64,000 nucleotides of DNA from Plasmopara viticola (lineage: Eukaryota > Oomycota > Peronosporomycetes > Peronosporales > Peronosporaceae): positions 434,001 to 498,000 of the forward strand of contig MBPM02000017.1 in assembly GCA_001695595.3 (NCBI GenBank). The letters are read 5' to 3'. Positions 21,236 through 34,500 of the stretch are shown piece by piece (the first letter of the stretch is position 1; every line of letters starts with the position of its first letter). The position numbers and the translations under genes are program-made. The notes under the pieces are model-generated. The model was not told where the DNA came from. It saw only the letters and a program-made list of their open reading frames with translations, and ran no database searches.

Positions 21236-22033
21236 TGTTGGTGCGTCCTAGAGTCTGCCTCGCATAATTTAGTACTCACACGCACACTTTTTCCGTGATC
21301 CAACGATATAAAGCAGCCCTACGCAAATGTGTTCATATTTTTAATATTGAGTTTAGACTCTTGCGACCTGTGTCTAAAATAAAATTCCGAACTATGTCTG
21401 GCACACGTCAAGGGACTCACTTATCATCCCGGACGCTTAAGTCACCAGCCAAAGGTGTTGAAAGTGACTAGAGATGAAAAAGTGTGAATGATTCGTTTCT
21501 TGGAAAGCACAAAAATTAATCACGAGCGACTTTTCATCGCAGGGAACTTACTGTCCAGAAAAGTTGAGTTCGTTGCTAATCAAGTCGAAGAGCTATTAGT
21601 ATTCACGAAAGCGTCGAGCAACTAGGTGATCAAATCATCTGACAATTAAGCGAGTCGATCAATGCGAGCGGCGTAAAAAACGATTCCCGGCTTTGTACGT
21701 GCGAGGCGGTGCAGAGGATTTGTCTGGCTTAGTTAGACATCATTCATTTGAGTGATACAGATGAAGGTAAGGTATTTGTCAACTAAAAACTTCGATCTGT
21801 TGACAGTAGAAGGCTTAAACAACTGCCATTTAATGCATACACTACATTCTGGCTCGAATAGCGACCAAGACGACTTTTGAAAATGCACTCGAATAGTATT
21901 ATTGTACGTCATTCGTAGGAGATACCAAAACCTTACGTATTATAATAAATGCCACGGTGTGCAACTTCGAGGAGCTTTTCACGTTTCAATGCAGCTGTCT
22001 TTGATAATATACATGCTGCAGGCGGGAGTCACA
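21236..22033. other. Intergenic, nothing clear
   Basis: Possible degraded remainder of the GH30 relic in the first 200 bases; otherwise no recognised feature. The coiled-coil gene ends at 22034. Confidence 0.45.
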
Positions 22034-23392
22034 TTAATAATCTTGCCACGGTGACCCTTTCAAACGACGAGCCTTTGCTTGCCACCTTTGAGACGCAAAT
22101 AGATCTTCGGCATACAAGTCCTTCACCTCTTCAAACATTGCAAAATCACCTTGCATGTCTGTTGCAAAGGAAGAATTTTGTACGTCTGATTCAAAAACTG
22201 AAGTTTGCTGGACTGGAGAAGCAAAGGAGGTGTCCCAAGCTGAATATGGTTCAGCTTGAGCCGTCATTTTAAAACTTTGAATAGTATCAACGAACTTCTT
22301 TTCTTTCGCAAGCCACTGATTTTCGCGCTCTTGTAGTAACTCTTGCGCAACCTTCAGTTCGTGCTTTAGCTGATTCATTTCGAGTTCAAACTGTTCTCGC
22401 TGCAGCTTCGTCTTTCGCAGAAGCTCTTCCTGCTGCTCTTTTGCCTTCATTTGCACATCAACCTGCTGTTCAACAAGAAGAGAATGAAGCTGATTCAGTT
22501 TCTCTTCCCCAGCTGCAGCAGAGCGCTCGAGTCGTTGATCCAGAGCTCTTTGCTTATCGAGTAGTCGTTCGTTCCTTTCCGTCAGCAGCAGCTCGTGCGC
22601 TAGTTTCAACTCCTCTTTTACGCATGCAAGCGTAGTTTCATAGTGACTTTGCCGCTCGCTTGCAGCTCGTTGCATATCGGCTTGCTGTCGCTGTACTAGA
22701 CCCCGAAGTTTCTCCACCTCGAGCTTCAGCAGATCTAACGTTTGCTCTGCTTCTAGTCGGCTTCGCGTCTCTGAATCAATGCTCTCCTCCAACACCGCAA
22801 CACGCTCTTCATACAATTGTGCCTTTCTTCTTGTAGTGCGCACTTTATCCGACAGTTCTTGGATCTCTTCGGCATCTCGTCGTACGTGTTGCCGTAGCTC
22901 GTCCACTTCAGCCTCGTGCACGTCCTTTTGCCGCTGCCACTCCTTTTCCGCCTCCTCATGCAGAGTCCCTATCTATAGTGGATACGAGACTCTATCAATG
23001 GATTGTTACACAATGCATTACACTACCCTCTTCACCTCGACGATGCGACGAGCCAAGTTAGACACCTTCTCTCGGTCTAATGGACATAAATCAGCAATCT
23101 TGGCCTGTCTATGGTCGCCCGCTGACGTCTCTAATGTTGCTTTAGTGCGTACGGAATGCCGCATCTCTTTCCATCGTGACGAAGCGTCCTCGGCCTCAAT
23201 GAAAGGGCTGACGACGCGTTCTTCAGGTTGATTCGATGGGTGCTGATCCTGAATTGCTCTTGGTCGCTCACGGGTGGAAGGTATGGATGTGTTTGGCAAT
23301 GTGGGAGCCATTTGAACAGCTGAAGCCGCCCGTGAGCGCCGTACGCCACCATTTGCTGAGGTGCGTTGGCGCCATTTGGTGTCGGCGTCCAT
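22034..23392 (-). CDS. Coiled-coil protein of unknown function
   Basis: Two exons (minus strand): 23392-23027 and 22972-22034, separated by a 54-base intron (donor GTAGTG, acceptor CTATAG, phase 0). Spliced length is 434 residues. The first ~95 residues are low-complexity, basic and Ser/Pro-rich. From residue ~100 (LARRIVEVKR) through ~375 the protein is an almost continuous heptad-repeat coiled coil rich in E, Q, K, R and L (for example LEESIDSETRSRLEAEQTLDLLKLEVEKLRGL). The last 60 residues (EPYSAWDTSFASP .. DLYAEDLFASQRWQAKARRLKG) are acidic/aromatic and not coiled. This build suggests a structural, cytoskeletal or centrosomal/ciliary scaffold, but no family can be named. The intron is short, yet its removal gives one continuous helix. 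Confidence 0.8.
22973..23026 (-). other. Intron of coiled-coil gene
   Basis: Donor GTAGTG after VEVKR, acceptor CACTATAG before IGTLHEEAEKEW. Phase 0, 54 bases. An alternative acceptor four bases further gives the wrong frame. Confidence 0.7.
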
Positions 23393-24977
23393 TAACCTGT
23401 CACAACAAGATGTAGCGAATACTATGTACAGTTACAGCGGGTACTATTTCGCTGTTATAATGGTCTACTTGAAAAAATGTACGTGCGACCATATTTTTAA
23501 TACTAATATAGTAGATTTTTTGCTATGCGTTTGATATAGTGGTAACACAAACCATTTTTAGTCAAACAAAGTTCATTACACTTTTATTTAGCAAGTTGCC
23601 TAGCTACTGTTGTGGTATCTAGAAGTACACTAAAGTAGGGTAGATCGAGGTTGGCAGGCATACAAACTCTAAGTCACATAGTGAGCCAAAGATGCATCCA
23701 AAGTAAGCACTGAAATTCCGTTGTTTTTATGACAGATTTTTTGGTGCAGTGATTTAACTAACTCTGCTCCAAGTCGGTATCGAATCCCATAGTGGACGAA
23801 AACTGACGGATGGTGGTATTTGGGGAGGTAACAATTAGGGAGTCGAAAAGTTGATAGCTTGCGATAAATGCCGAAGGCACTGTCATGAGGTAATCGTTAC
23901 AACACCTAGCCATGGGACGTCGGTATGCGAAGCGGGTAGACAACACCTTGGAGAAGCCCAATGCAAATTGGGAGAGACGCTAATACTGGGTGGCGGATAG
24001 CTGCAAGGATCGCTTACTTGACAGTAGCCCCACCAAATCGGTATGTAAAATGTGACGCAGGTCAGGTTAACCTGTAACCTCAATCAGGCGCAATTAGCAT
24101 ATCGGCTACGACTTAGTCCAGGAGTAAAAAACTTTATAGAACGGAAAGCCAAGAATACCAAATTGTTCAAAAGGTGCTAAGGCCGGAAAAACAAAAGTTT
24201 GAAAGCAAGCTAAAAAGCAGCATTATGTGTTTAGCCACTCATTTTCTTCTAGCAAAGAAGCTGAGAGGGTCATCCTCTCAGCTAGAATAGGACCCAATTG
24301 TGGCGGCTGCTTAAATGGGTCCAGGGTAACATTGAGGGTATAATAAGCAATAATGCTCCAAATTAATCTCCATCGTAAAGAGAACGTATCGAAGCGTTAT
24401 TCAGCTGCACCAAGTCTTTAAATTGCTGATGGATTTCGGTCTGGTTAGTAACATGAAATTGCCGCAGTTTGGCACTGGAATGGACCGAACTTTTGTAGGA
24501 TAGGTCTTGATTAAAGTGCTATATGAGAAGCACCATAACAGCCTCGACTTGATCAATAACTTTAATGATGTTGGCTTGAAACTCATGAAAGCGAATATCA
24601 CTCCTGTGCATCCACAAGCCACGTAGAACCACTACTCGAACATCGTGGAAAATCACAAATAATTATAACCGTAACGCGAATTGGCACGTCGGTTGGTTCA
24701 AGTTTGAAAATAGAACTGACTTCTATTCCAGTGTGGCTCGAACAAAGCCTCGAAAAGCATTGAGCCATTTTGACCAAACTCGAGTCGCAAAATCGCAAAA
24801 CCGAAATAAGTGTGGGTCAGTTTACAGCATTCCACAATCACGATGGCAGCAGTAAGATGTTAAAGACGATGACCGAGAAATGAAGCGTTGTGCTGGAGCC
24901 GATAAAGAAGGTCGGAGTAGACTGGTAAGACATGTCGACCCAGTTTGTAGTCACGGGCTCACATAGTCGTATCAGGT
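23393..24977. other. Intergenic with possible degraded continuation of the callose synthase pseudogene
   Basis: The left 1 kb (23393-24360) is the upstream side of the coiled-coil gene and shows no clear gene; minus-strand ORFs 23758-24083 are unrecognised. Minus-strand frames at 24360-24977 lie directly downstream of the callose synthase pseudogene and may be its continuation, but I could not match them to the catalytic domain. Confidence 0.4.
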
Positions 24978-26800
24978 CTACCTGAGACGCCGAGTCAAAA
25001 AGGGCAATGCTGGTGAATCAAAATTCATTAATAATTTTCGAATTCTTGCCACACTTAGCTCTGATACTTCATAAGTATCAAAAGTCCAGGTGTGATGTGC
25101 GGCGTAAAACTTTGGCGCTTGACTAGGCCCTATTGGATACGTTGACAGGGACACGATGCTCTCAGTCGAGCTGGAAGAGGTCGAGTGCAAAGGTGAGTTC
25201 CAATCGCCCTCAACAATCCGATCGGCAAAGACCAACAACAGCTGCTCCTTCTGGTAAGCTAAGTCGAGTGTGATCCCGATAAAGATCGAGTTGCGCAGTC
25301 TCTCTGTCATCCACGCTTCCTCTAGCATTAGCCCAATGCTTTTCAGCAACGCATCCACACGCTGCACAACCAATAAAACCTGCTTATGATCAATAGCAAA
25401 TGCGCCGCCTGTAGGCCCCACGGTCGGCTCGGGCAACTCTAAGATACTCTTGAGCAAGTCAACAAAGTTTTCGCTAACTAGTCCGACGTGAGAGAGATTT
25501 ACGACACCTTTAACTTTGCCGCCTAACATAATCTGGTGAAAGACGCCCGCTATTTCAGAATCCTGTGGGCCCAAAAGTTGTCGCAAAATATGAAACATGA
25601 TATCGATGCAATTGTTGGCACAGTTCAAAACGCCTTCCTTCATTAATTCTTTCGACAAATAGCTATCACTCGTGCGTTTCGTCGCCAATTTTGCAGTAAT
25701 ATCCGCGGCTGTTTGAGCATCTTCAGCAGTCAAAAACACAGGCTCTTCGACGGCACCAGAGTCAGAGATCTGGTACTGTAGAATAGCCGTCTCACGGTCA
25801 TCCAGCAAGTCAGATAAGTGAAAACTGCTCACAATTTAATTCCACACAACGGCAAAATGTAAGCGGCTATTGGCAGTAGGAGTGGCACAGGTCGAGGACA
25901 GTGGATTATTATTGATAGCGAGCTGGCAGCAGACATAACCTTATCATCAAACGAACTTGGAGCCTGCTGGAGGGCGCTTTACGAATTCGTTAATGCGTGC
26001 AGAGTGACTAATCTTAAGACGAAACCCCAACTAAGCACCTACAATCGACCGTGCAATGGCTAGCCAGATCTGCGAGTCATAAATGTACACAAGCATCACT
26101 GGCGCCCAGGCAGTCAGAAACGCAATATTATGGCTCGACTCAATAATGCTATTCTCCAGCTGAGTCGTCGATAGATTCACATTTTAAATGTCAACGCTCG
26201 GCCCGAAAAGCGGCTTTACCATAAGCTGCAAGTTAAACATAAACTTGCACTCAAAAATGACAGTCCAGAACACTCCATATCGCAAAAATCACCCCATGTT
26301 TGGCCCGTATTCCGGCCAATGTATTGCTCGTGTGTTCCATCCATCGAGCTCAAGAAAGCCGATTACCAGATAATGCCACGTAAAAACATTTGCACAATCG
26401 ACACAATCACAATCGGGGACATATACAGCCCAATCCACATGGGTGCCATCGAAAGCATGTTACTCGAGCCGACAACACTCTTGTAGGGAGCCGCATTCAC
26501 AGCTGCAAAGAGGCCAAATAAGACCGTGTGCCATACACGTGATAAGGGCCTAGTGAATGCAGCAGAGAGCCAGCCTTGTTCAAGAAATCGTTGCAGGAAT
26601 GAATTCGCGCTGACAAGCCGCTCGGAGCCAAATTGGCTAAAAAAACAGGAGAGGTTTGTAGCCGTAACAGTTGTTGGGCACACCGTGATTAATTGTGCCG
26701 GCCTAAAAATTCCTTGGGCAGCTGGTAATTTTACTAACTTCAGTGGCCTTGTAACTCCGGCCAGATTTCTACCAGTATTACCGTAAGTAATATACACATT
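24978..26800 (-). pseudogene. Callose (1,3-beta-glucan) synthase pseudogene
   Basis: Minus-strand frames reconstruct, in family order, a stretch of a callose synthase-type glucan synthase. A membrane segment appears near 26500-26360 (LFGLFAAVNAAP, GLYMSPIVIVSIVQM). Then come KFMFNLQLMVKPLFGPSVDI and NIAFLTAWAPVMLVYIYDSQIW, the hallmark segment ahead of the cytosolic loop. FAVVWN, an in-frame stop (25836-25838) and IVSSFHLSDLLDDRE follow, and the ORF 25832-24978 continues through the central cytosolic domain. Several stops and frame changes, plus loss of the start and the catalytic GT48 region here, show it is not functional. The live enzyme makes 1,3-beta-glucan at the plasma membrane. Confidence 0.8.
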
Positions 26801-27156
26801 ATTTAGAATGGACGTAATCAGCCTGTCAAATATGACTTGAAGCCTTGTAAGTATTTTGCGAAATTGAGTATGCCATGTAAAAGGAACGAAGTGCGAATAC
26901 GACCTAAGACTTGTTCAGTGATAAAAACGGTCTGATACCGCGTGGTCCGGGTCGATAGTAATCGGGGCGTAACGAATATTATAGTCGTGTCCTCAAGGCG
27001 AAGTTGCTTCATCGAAAAGTCAAGCAATTGGGTCCGCCCAAGATGGTGAAATGGTCGGCATCCTGTCAGCTAAGATCTCTTTACATAGTGAAGACTCTTA
27101 ATGGAGTCTAAAATAGATGTTAAATCGAACCCACTTTGACTTTTAGGGAGAGATGA
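26801..27156. other. Spacer between callose synthase pseudogene and LINE
   Basis: No feature recognised; may contain the 3' untranslated end of the LINE and more degraded pseudogene. Confidence 0.4.
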
Positions 27157-27578
27157 TTACTCGCGGGCCAGAGCGTTGGAACACTTAAAACGACACATGA
27201 AGCGTGAAATTAGTCGTGAAAGTTGATCTTGACAGCCAGTGGACGGAATATAACAAACACTGGCCGTGTACCATAGTACAGGTAGAATTATTTGTAACAA
27301 CTTGACCTCGTAAAGTCCTTGCGCAGTGAAGGTATAGCGAACACCGTTTTTCCATTTCCACGATAAGATGTTGGAGTCGATCAGCATCCGAAAGAGTTGG
27401 TCCGTAATACAAACCCAAACGTTTGGTGCAGGCATGATTGTCGACCACAACAACTCCCAGTGATAGAAGGTTTGTCGTAATGGCTCATTTTCCGCAGTAC
27501 AAGGTTGAAAGGGAAGGATTGCTGTCTTAGCCATATTAAGACTCATACCAGAGGCCCCACAAAAGTTCCCCACCAACT

Positions 27579-28257
27579 TTAAGAAGTGACAAGAATGGCG
27601 TTAATCATGAAGGAGTCCGGTGCAGTCACCAGCAAAGCTAATAACTGTATGGGTCGAATCATTAAGTAAGTCGGAATCGCAAAATGAGTGAGTATCACTA
27701 ATTGAGTAAGTGGCCGATTGATCTGAAGATCATCCTTTCGTCGGAGAAAATTAAGCAAAGGCTCAATAAAGAGCACAAATAATGCCGGCGAAAATGGGTT
27801 CCCTCGACGGACCCCCGCACCGAGTCCAAATGGGTCAAGTGGATGGCCATTGAACATCAGGTTAGTTAGGGTACCCGAGAAGAGGATTCGTATCCAGCGG
27901 CGGAATTGGTCCTCAAATCCATAGTGCATTAGAACCATATCGAGTGCGTCCCATACGACACCATCAAAGGCTTTAGCGAAATCTAGTAGAACGGCGTCAG
28001 CCGGGGAATTGCCACCCCCATATAATTGGGCCAATTTTGAAACCGTGAATGTGCGTGGCGAATATCTCGACCCGGTATAGATCCAAATTGTCCGGATGAA
28101 GTAATTTTCCCAATACGGAGCCGAGCCTATGGGATAAAATTTTGGGCCCGGTTTTAGCGTCCACATTAAGTAATATGATTGGTCGATTACTGCTGGGGAG
28201 CTTTCGATCGCCTTTTTGATATAATCGAGACTTGGACCCTCCGCTGAAATTAAGCAA
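27579..28257 (-). pseudogene. LINE reverse transcriptase domain (dead)
   Basis: Palm and fingers of a LINE reverse transcriptase. LLDFAKAFDGVVWDALD is the motif-A region with its aspartate intact, and GVRRGNPFSPALF is the motif-B region. The motif-C catalytic pair is lost (HFAIPTYLMIRP). A frame change near 28150 separates the first part from the rest. Confidence 0.88.
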
Positions 28258-29229
28258 TTTTTCCCCTTTGGAATTGAGCAGCTAATATAACTTCGAATAT
28301 TCTGCTCCGGAGGGTTAGGTCTGTCTTATCGTATTCAACAGAAAGGCCGTTCGGTCCCGGGGGTTTTCCCATTGCCGTGTGCGTTAGCACCCAATAAACT
28401 CAAAGGCTGGAAGGGGCTGTCCAAATAAGCCTGATCCGTCAAAAAGAGTCGCGCTTAAGTGCCTTGGAGAATTTGGACCAATTTTAAAGGATCCCATTTT
28501 GGTTTACTATGGCTAAATTTCTTGGAAGGCGAACAGTAAACCCCAGACCAGTACGAAAAAAAAGAGGAACAAGTCGACTCTAGGTCTTCGATTGAATCGA
28601 CCGGTATGGGCGTCTTGTGAAGAATGGCTGGCGGTCTGAAGAAAAAATTAAAGCAGCGCTCAGTGCATTCCAAGTTGAAGGTAAACTTCCGCTTAGACGA
28701 CTAGTAGTTTTGTTCATTCAGCTTTTCTTTAAGCTGGGGTTTTGCAATAGAAATACGGTCCGGGTGGACACTAGTTGGTTCCTGAGCGTGCAGATGCCGA
28801 AGTTCGTTTATTTCAAGCTGAAGGTTTTTAAGCAACCGCATGCGTTCAGTTTCTTTCTTCAGGAACAACTCACGCAGAAAAATGGAATGGTTTTAATTGT
28901 GTTTAATTAAAAGGAATCCCGGATTTAAAGAATTTCGTTTAGAAGTCCAAAAAGAGTTTGCTTATTCATTTAAAAAAGTCGTGCAAATACTCTTGGGCTT
29001 CAGGCAACTGGATTACCCAAACCATGGGCCCCTTTTTGACGGTCTGAAGATTGAACAGCCAAGTCGAAAAGCAATTCCGGTATGGTCGCCAATTCCAGCC
29101 TAGCCTTTAGAATCGTGGTGAATAATCTGAATACCCGTTTAAAAAAGTTTAGAGCTGAATATATATGAATATATATATAGTCGATTCTTGAACTTGGTTT
29201 GGGGCTTGTAAATTGTTTGAGATTGGGAT

Positions 29230-29820
29230 TTTGAAGTCGCCAAGGGTCAATCGAACAAATTAGACTGATCCAGTCGAGTGATTCATTGCGCCTTGAAAAT
29301 GATCTCGCTTGCCGTGTCGTGTCTGATCTAGTTGACTGGAAATGACAGTATTAAAGTCCCAAGAACAATATGGTGACTGTTTTCTTCGAAATGACGGGGC
29401 AAATTTCTAAAAAATCAGCCCGGCGTCCCGGCTGAACTGGGGCATATAGTACGTGAATGTATGTTACAGCCGAATTAATATTTTCCCGGATTAGGAGATA
29501 CCGAAGAGGATGTCCATAGAAGTGACGTGTCGGCGCGAAACGCCTTGAAGGTTGCGGATAGGGCAAGTAGGTGTTAATAACAGCGTGGCTTGTAAAAGTG
29601 CTCATATTATTTTGAGACCAAAAACTAGTGTTTAGCTGGAAAGCTATTTTTTAGTGAAATTGGGCTCTTTAAAGCTTTTGTTACCCGTAAATTTTGTCTC
29701 TTGAATCCCCACCATGTGAAAATTGCTTAAGAAGTAATTTAGGGTTCGTTGTGATTAGCTATTTGATCCATTCGCATAAATTGAGTATCCCTTTAGGGTC
29801 CATTGTACATTAGAGGTAAA
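29230..29820 (-). pseudogene. LINE endonuclease domain (dead)
   Basis: Fragments of the endonuclease/exonuclease/phosphatase fold: FHMVGIQETKF near 29710, then VINTYLPYPQPSRRF and VTYIHVLYAPVQPGRRADF around 29580-29410. The catalytic ETK motif is recognisable, but stops and frame changes interrupt the domain. Confidence 0.75.
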
Positions 29821-31510
29821 TGGAAACCTGGGGATCCACTAATGTGACCTGCTTGCGCAGATACTCAAAAGTTTTACGTTGTTCATAGGGAATGGCCTGT
29901 TCAAAATTCTTTCCATCCAGGGAGAATCATTATGGTGGACAGAGTCGAATTATCCCATAATCATCACAACAAGTGGGCAGTGCCTTTGCTGCCTTCTCAA
30001 GAACCGCACTCAGTTTAAGTGGGTCCATACAGACGCTAGGTGCAATAATTTGCAGAGCTGGTCGGCCTCAGCCAGTTTTAACTTTAACCAGAACTGGGTC
30101 TGTTCCGGGCATAATTGCCCCAAAAGTGGTTGAAAGTCAAAGTCGGTCTAGTTAGGGTAAAGGGCTGAGACGCGGCCTGATATTGACCCATCGGCTGACG
30201 ATGGGTAATCAAGTAAGCCCACATCTCGGGGGACCGCGTGACCAAAAGCCTTAGACCGAAGGTGGGGAAAATTGGCATCCACACTCGAATCGAGCAAAAT
30301 TCGATGAAGGCTTGGTTGTGCTTGGACCGTTGATAGTAGTATGTCCGGGTCAGTAATTTGGGTATAAGATCCCAAGAATTCCCCAATGACCGAGCAGAGT
30401 CGAGAAAGGGTTTGTTTTTCAGCATTGCCTTGGTATACGGCCCCATTCAATATTTCTTCGCTCACTCTCAAGACCGTCACAAAAGACGCCACAGACTAAG
30501 GTGGGTCCATAGTTGTGTCCCAGAGAATGATATTTCGGTCCGGCGGAATGGGTCCTTCCGAACCTTCATGAAGCCATTTGTAAGATTTTATAGAGAAAAT
30601 AGGCGGATATTCCCGTTAAGAGGGAGGTAAACGCCGCAATTCTATGGCAACGTTCTAAATTCCAATTGTCTTGCCCGAAGAATGCGCGCAGGCGAAAAAA
30701 CAGCCGCTGTAATTGATCCTACCGGGAATTTTGGCTCGCCTTCATTTGGCCAGGCTGGTTTTGGTCTAGCCATAATTGTAGCCTCAATGTCTTCCATTGA
30801 GGAATTGGACCGAGTTCTGAATAAGCGTGATCCCCACTATGTGGCTCACATTCCAACCCAAAATCACCACTCATTGCCGAATGGTCTCTTGAGTCACTCT
30901 TATTGTCATCCGCTGGTGGAATGCTTCTTGCGTGAACGAAGACCAACGACAACATAAGCCGGTGTAATAAAGACCGGAGGTGTACCTTTTTGGGCAGACC
31001 AGTCATAAATGAGTCCATCGAGGCGTCATCTGGTAGGCGCTGAAGGTCCACTTAATATCAGTGACTGTACTTGAAATAGGATTGAAATTTAAGTTTGAGA
31101 TCGCAAATGGCCACAGTTTCACCACTCAATTTTCTACACACCTCCCGATTGGTGCACTGAAAACTAATCCACCATTACGGATAGCCTTAAAGTCTCGAAG
31201 ATGGGCCAAATTAGACGACCACAACGGTGTCTGCGGTGTTGAAACGAGTGAGGTCATTATTTCCGTATCAAACGAAGTTGAAGTGAGCTCTCTAGCAGGA
31301 ATCCACATCGGAAGGCATAGTTCGGGAGACCTGCTGGGGTACACCAGCTAAAGCGGCGCAACGTTTTTTGTGGGTCACGGTCCGGATCCAACAAAACAGC
31401 TTCCGCCTTTCAAAAATAGCGTCAGACGGACGCAAAAATTCGGCTCTTGGTGCAGCATTTTGCCAATCTGGCTTCATTTTTCGTCCATTTGTGAACCCGT
31501 CATGTTGCAA

Positions 31511-34500
31511 CAGGTAAAAATTACCTTTTTTGTGTTTGTTCTTTCTTATTCTATTTTTTAGTCACAAAGGCGATTAATAAAAAGGAAAAATGGAAAGCGA
31601 TCACTGCGTCTCTAATGCAAATAGCACCTAATCAAACACTACCTCAATACCCGGACACAGTGTAAGTGCAGCCTACAATGTATGCCCTTTTTCAATTCGC
31701 GTGAATTCAAACTTTTCGGAGACTAACGTCAGTACGGCTTAGCGTCCTGATTTGTAAGTTTCACTTCAGTGTAATTTAAGGCAATTTTAGTCAAACCTTT
31801 CGGTAAGACTTGGCGCACTCAGTTTTGTCGTTTAGCAGGGATGAGGCTACAGTAAAATACTGTTAGCGCTCAAGTGTCTAGTTGACGTAGCTGTTTGGCT
31901 TGGCACGACCCTTCAAACGGGGGGGGGGAACAAGAGCGATTTGACGGATGAAAAAGTGGGTGAGCAAGCTTGGGCCTGTCTCTGTCTACTTTTGGTGTAG
32001 CTGGCAATTGCGAACCATTATTAGCTGAATGAGCAAATGAAGTTACTATTACGATGTTTCTCGTATACTTACCTAACCTACAATAATAAATATGCCCTTC
32101 TTTACGCCGGCATTATTTACATTCGAGGCTCTTTGAAATACCTCAGCATGCAGACCGGTCAAACGCCAGAATTTTACCTGTCGTAGTAGAAGACCTTTAA
32201 ATTGGGTACCACCTGGTCGATGCAGGCCATGAGACTGAGCAGTTATCTTACCCTTCTTACACGCTGCGTGAGCTTTGGAGTCTCCTTCTCATATAGCACC
32301 AATGACCGTCAATTGATTTAATTTTTTTAATTGTTTCAGTGTGACCTTACGGTAGCTATGCGCGTGTTTTCAGCACCAAATCAAATCTCGTAGAGGACAA
32401 TTCACGGCGTCATCAGAAGCATGACGACGAGGGTGGCCGGAGGGTAACTCTGACAGCTCGACGGTTCTATCACCGCCACATTTTGATCCAAATCCCTATG
32501 TTCGGAGTTAAGTAATCTCCAAATTGTTACATTTAGAATATTTAAACATCTTAGACGAAGAGCCTTGTGTCCATGAGCTCAAGTGCAGTTTGCATTTCAG
32601 CTGCAAAGTGTCTCGGTCTTGGTAAAGCCAAGCATCGGGATATTTGTCCCATGCGCGGGTATGAAGACACTCCGTCGACGCCAAGCGAGCGGCTACAGAA
32701 ATCATACCCACTCATCAAGGGCTCGTTGCTTGTGATGCCAGATTCGGACTAGTCCTTCTGATGTCAGAAACATAATCCGCAAAGCGAAAAAAAATGTCAT
32801 CATACGAGACTCGTGAGAGCGCCTAAGCTTCACTACGCATTCCACACAAAAGTGTTGCTATTTTGGCGATCAAGGAGCGCCAAAAAAAGGTTGCTTCAAC
32901 TATTACTTTGGCCTTACCGCTTTTCATAGCAAGCTATCTCTAGAGCGACCAAGTGTATGCGTCTAAGATACAAATATTGGGGCCGTCCCTAGCGGTCAGC
33001 TTGTTGCTTCTTTGGAGCAACCCTAGGTTGTCCGGGTTCTCGAGGAGATAGACTTCTTTTGCTTTGCGATCCATACAATTGTATCGACCACCGCACGAAG
33101 AATCTGAACTCCGTCAAAAAGTCGCTTTTCGTCATAGTGAGCTGTAGGCAAAAAGGCACAGTCAGCTTTATCATCCATGCATTTGTGAACACGGGTACTA
33201 TAGAGTGTAATATGGTCGCCCTTACCCACCATACTACTATGGAAACAACACTTCGAAGAGGCCCTGAAGCATGTCACGATTATCTAAACACTCGGTCAAA
33301 CCACTGCTTAGAACACCCCAACGAATGCCAACTCGCTCAACAAAAGCTTGTGTCTATCCACGACTTGTTACACTCTTCGTGTTTACTTACTAAATTGAAC
33401 AAGGGCTTAAATTTGCGTATTTGTATGCTTATGTACTCTTTGAAATGTAAGAGCTGACGCAAAACCTTCTTGGGTCGGGACATTTATGGATTGAAAGAGC
33501 GCGGACTCACTTTCATCTTAGATACAGCAGAACATGCGACTTTTACTCTTGCAATACAGTATCATTACTATTCTTTAGTGTCCTACTTGTAATACTTCCC
33601 GTTCGGTAAAAGCACTTTTAAGTGTCTTAGCTCACAGCCAGTTTGTCGCTTACCTTTCGTAAGACACTATTTCTTTTCGCCGCTAAGTCATTATCTTATT
33701 TGGACACCACCGCTGAGCTGATCTTAGCAAAAGGTTCGGCAAACGTTTTTCCATCAAGCCTAAGAAAATGTGTGGTGACAATGATAGAGAGCTAGGTCCT
33801 AGGCGCCTTTTTAAATTAGGTAGCGTGTAACATCTTTGATGCAAAGTCAGCGAGTGGAAGCATAGTGCTCTAATACTGTAGCATACTAGCATACACACTT
33901 CGCAACAAATTTTCGATGGCACATAGCAGCCGTTCTGTTCAACAATTGGTTTACAAGTGGTTTGCTTTGGACATTTTTAAGCTAATGACAGGATTCCTAG
34001 CAACATTATTCCAAGAAGAGCCTATAAAACGAAGGTCTTGATCGGGAAAATTTGACACTTAAATACATAATGTTTGATGACATGACGCGGAGGAGACAGA
34101 GTGCTACGATTTTGGAATCGTTGATTGCGTCTAGGATAACCGCTAAGTCAATCATATTGATCGGCGGACACTCGTATTCGATCTAATTATAAAGCAAAGG
34201 TCAGAGACCTGAGCTTGTGTTTCTCGAAGCAAATAGTCACGGCAGCCCCACAGCCCCTGGTAGCTCCTGTAGTCAATCTTCTACAGCAGCATGTTTATTT
34301 ACTCCAGGGCATGCAAGCTGAACTGTACAAGCTGACAATCTTGATTAAGGTAGGGGTAGTAAGAACTAGTTGTACAAGAGCTATGTGCAAACAGTACGCG
34401 TCCGGATATGAAAACGCTGTGTTCAACAGAGGCGGGCACCACGTCCGCACAAATGATAGATAGCGAAAGTACAACCCATTTAAGCAATAGAGAAGATTGC

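Larger units (their letters stand above)
27157..31510 (-). mobile_element. Degenerate non-LTR retrotransposon (second LINE type)
   Basis: Minus-strand remnants appear in normal LINE order. An ORF1-like region lies at about 31510-30084 (no named domain). An endonuclease follows at 29820-29230 (MVGIQETKF-like start; INTYLPYPQPSRRFA; VLYAPVQPGRRADF). The endonuclease-RT linker is at 28673-28300 (YWSGVYCSPSKKFSHSKPKW). The RT at 28257-27579 has YQKGDRKLPSSNRPI, LDFAKAFDGVVWDALD and GAGVRRGNPFSPALFVLFIEPLL, and a C-terminal region occupies 27576-27157 (SGMSLNMAKTAILPF). Many frameshifts and stops interrupt it. The active-site FADD is replaced by FAIP, so the polymerase is dead. This family differs from the LINE at 77-1214. 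The ends were set from coding similarity; no target-site duplication was identified. Confidence 0.85.

Noticed and set aside
24360..24977. Continuation of the callose synthase pseudogene into the catalytic domain
   Set aside because: Position fits, but I could not match any frame to the catalytic segments with confidence.
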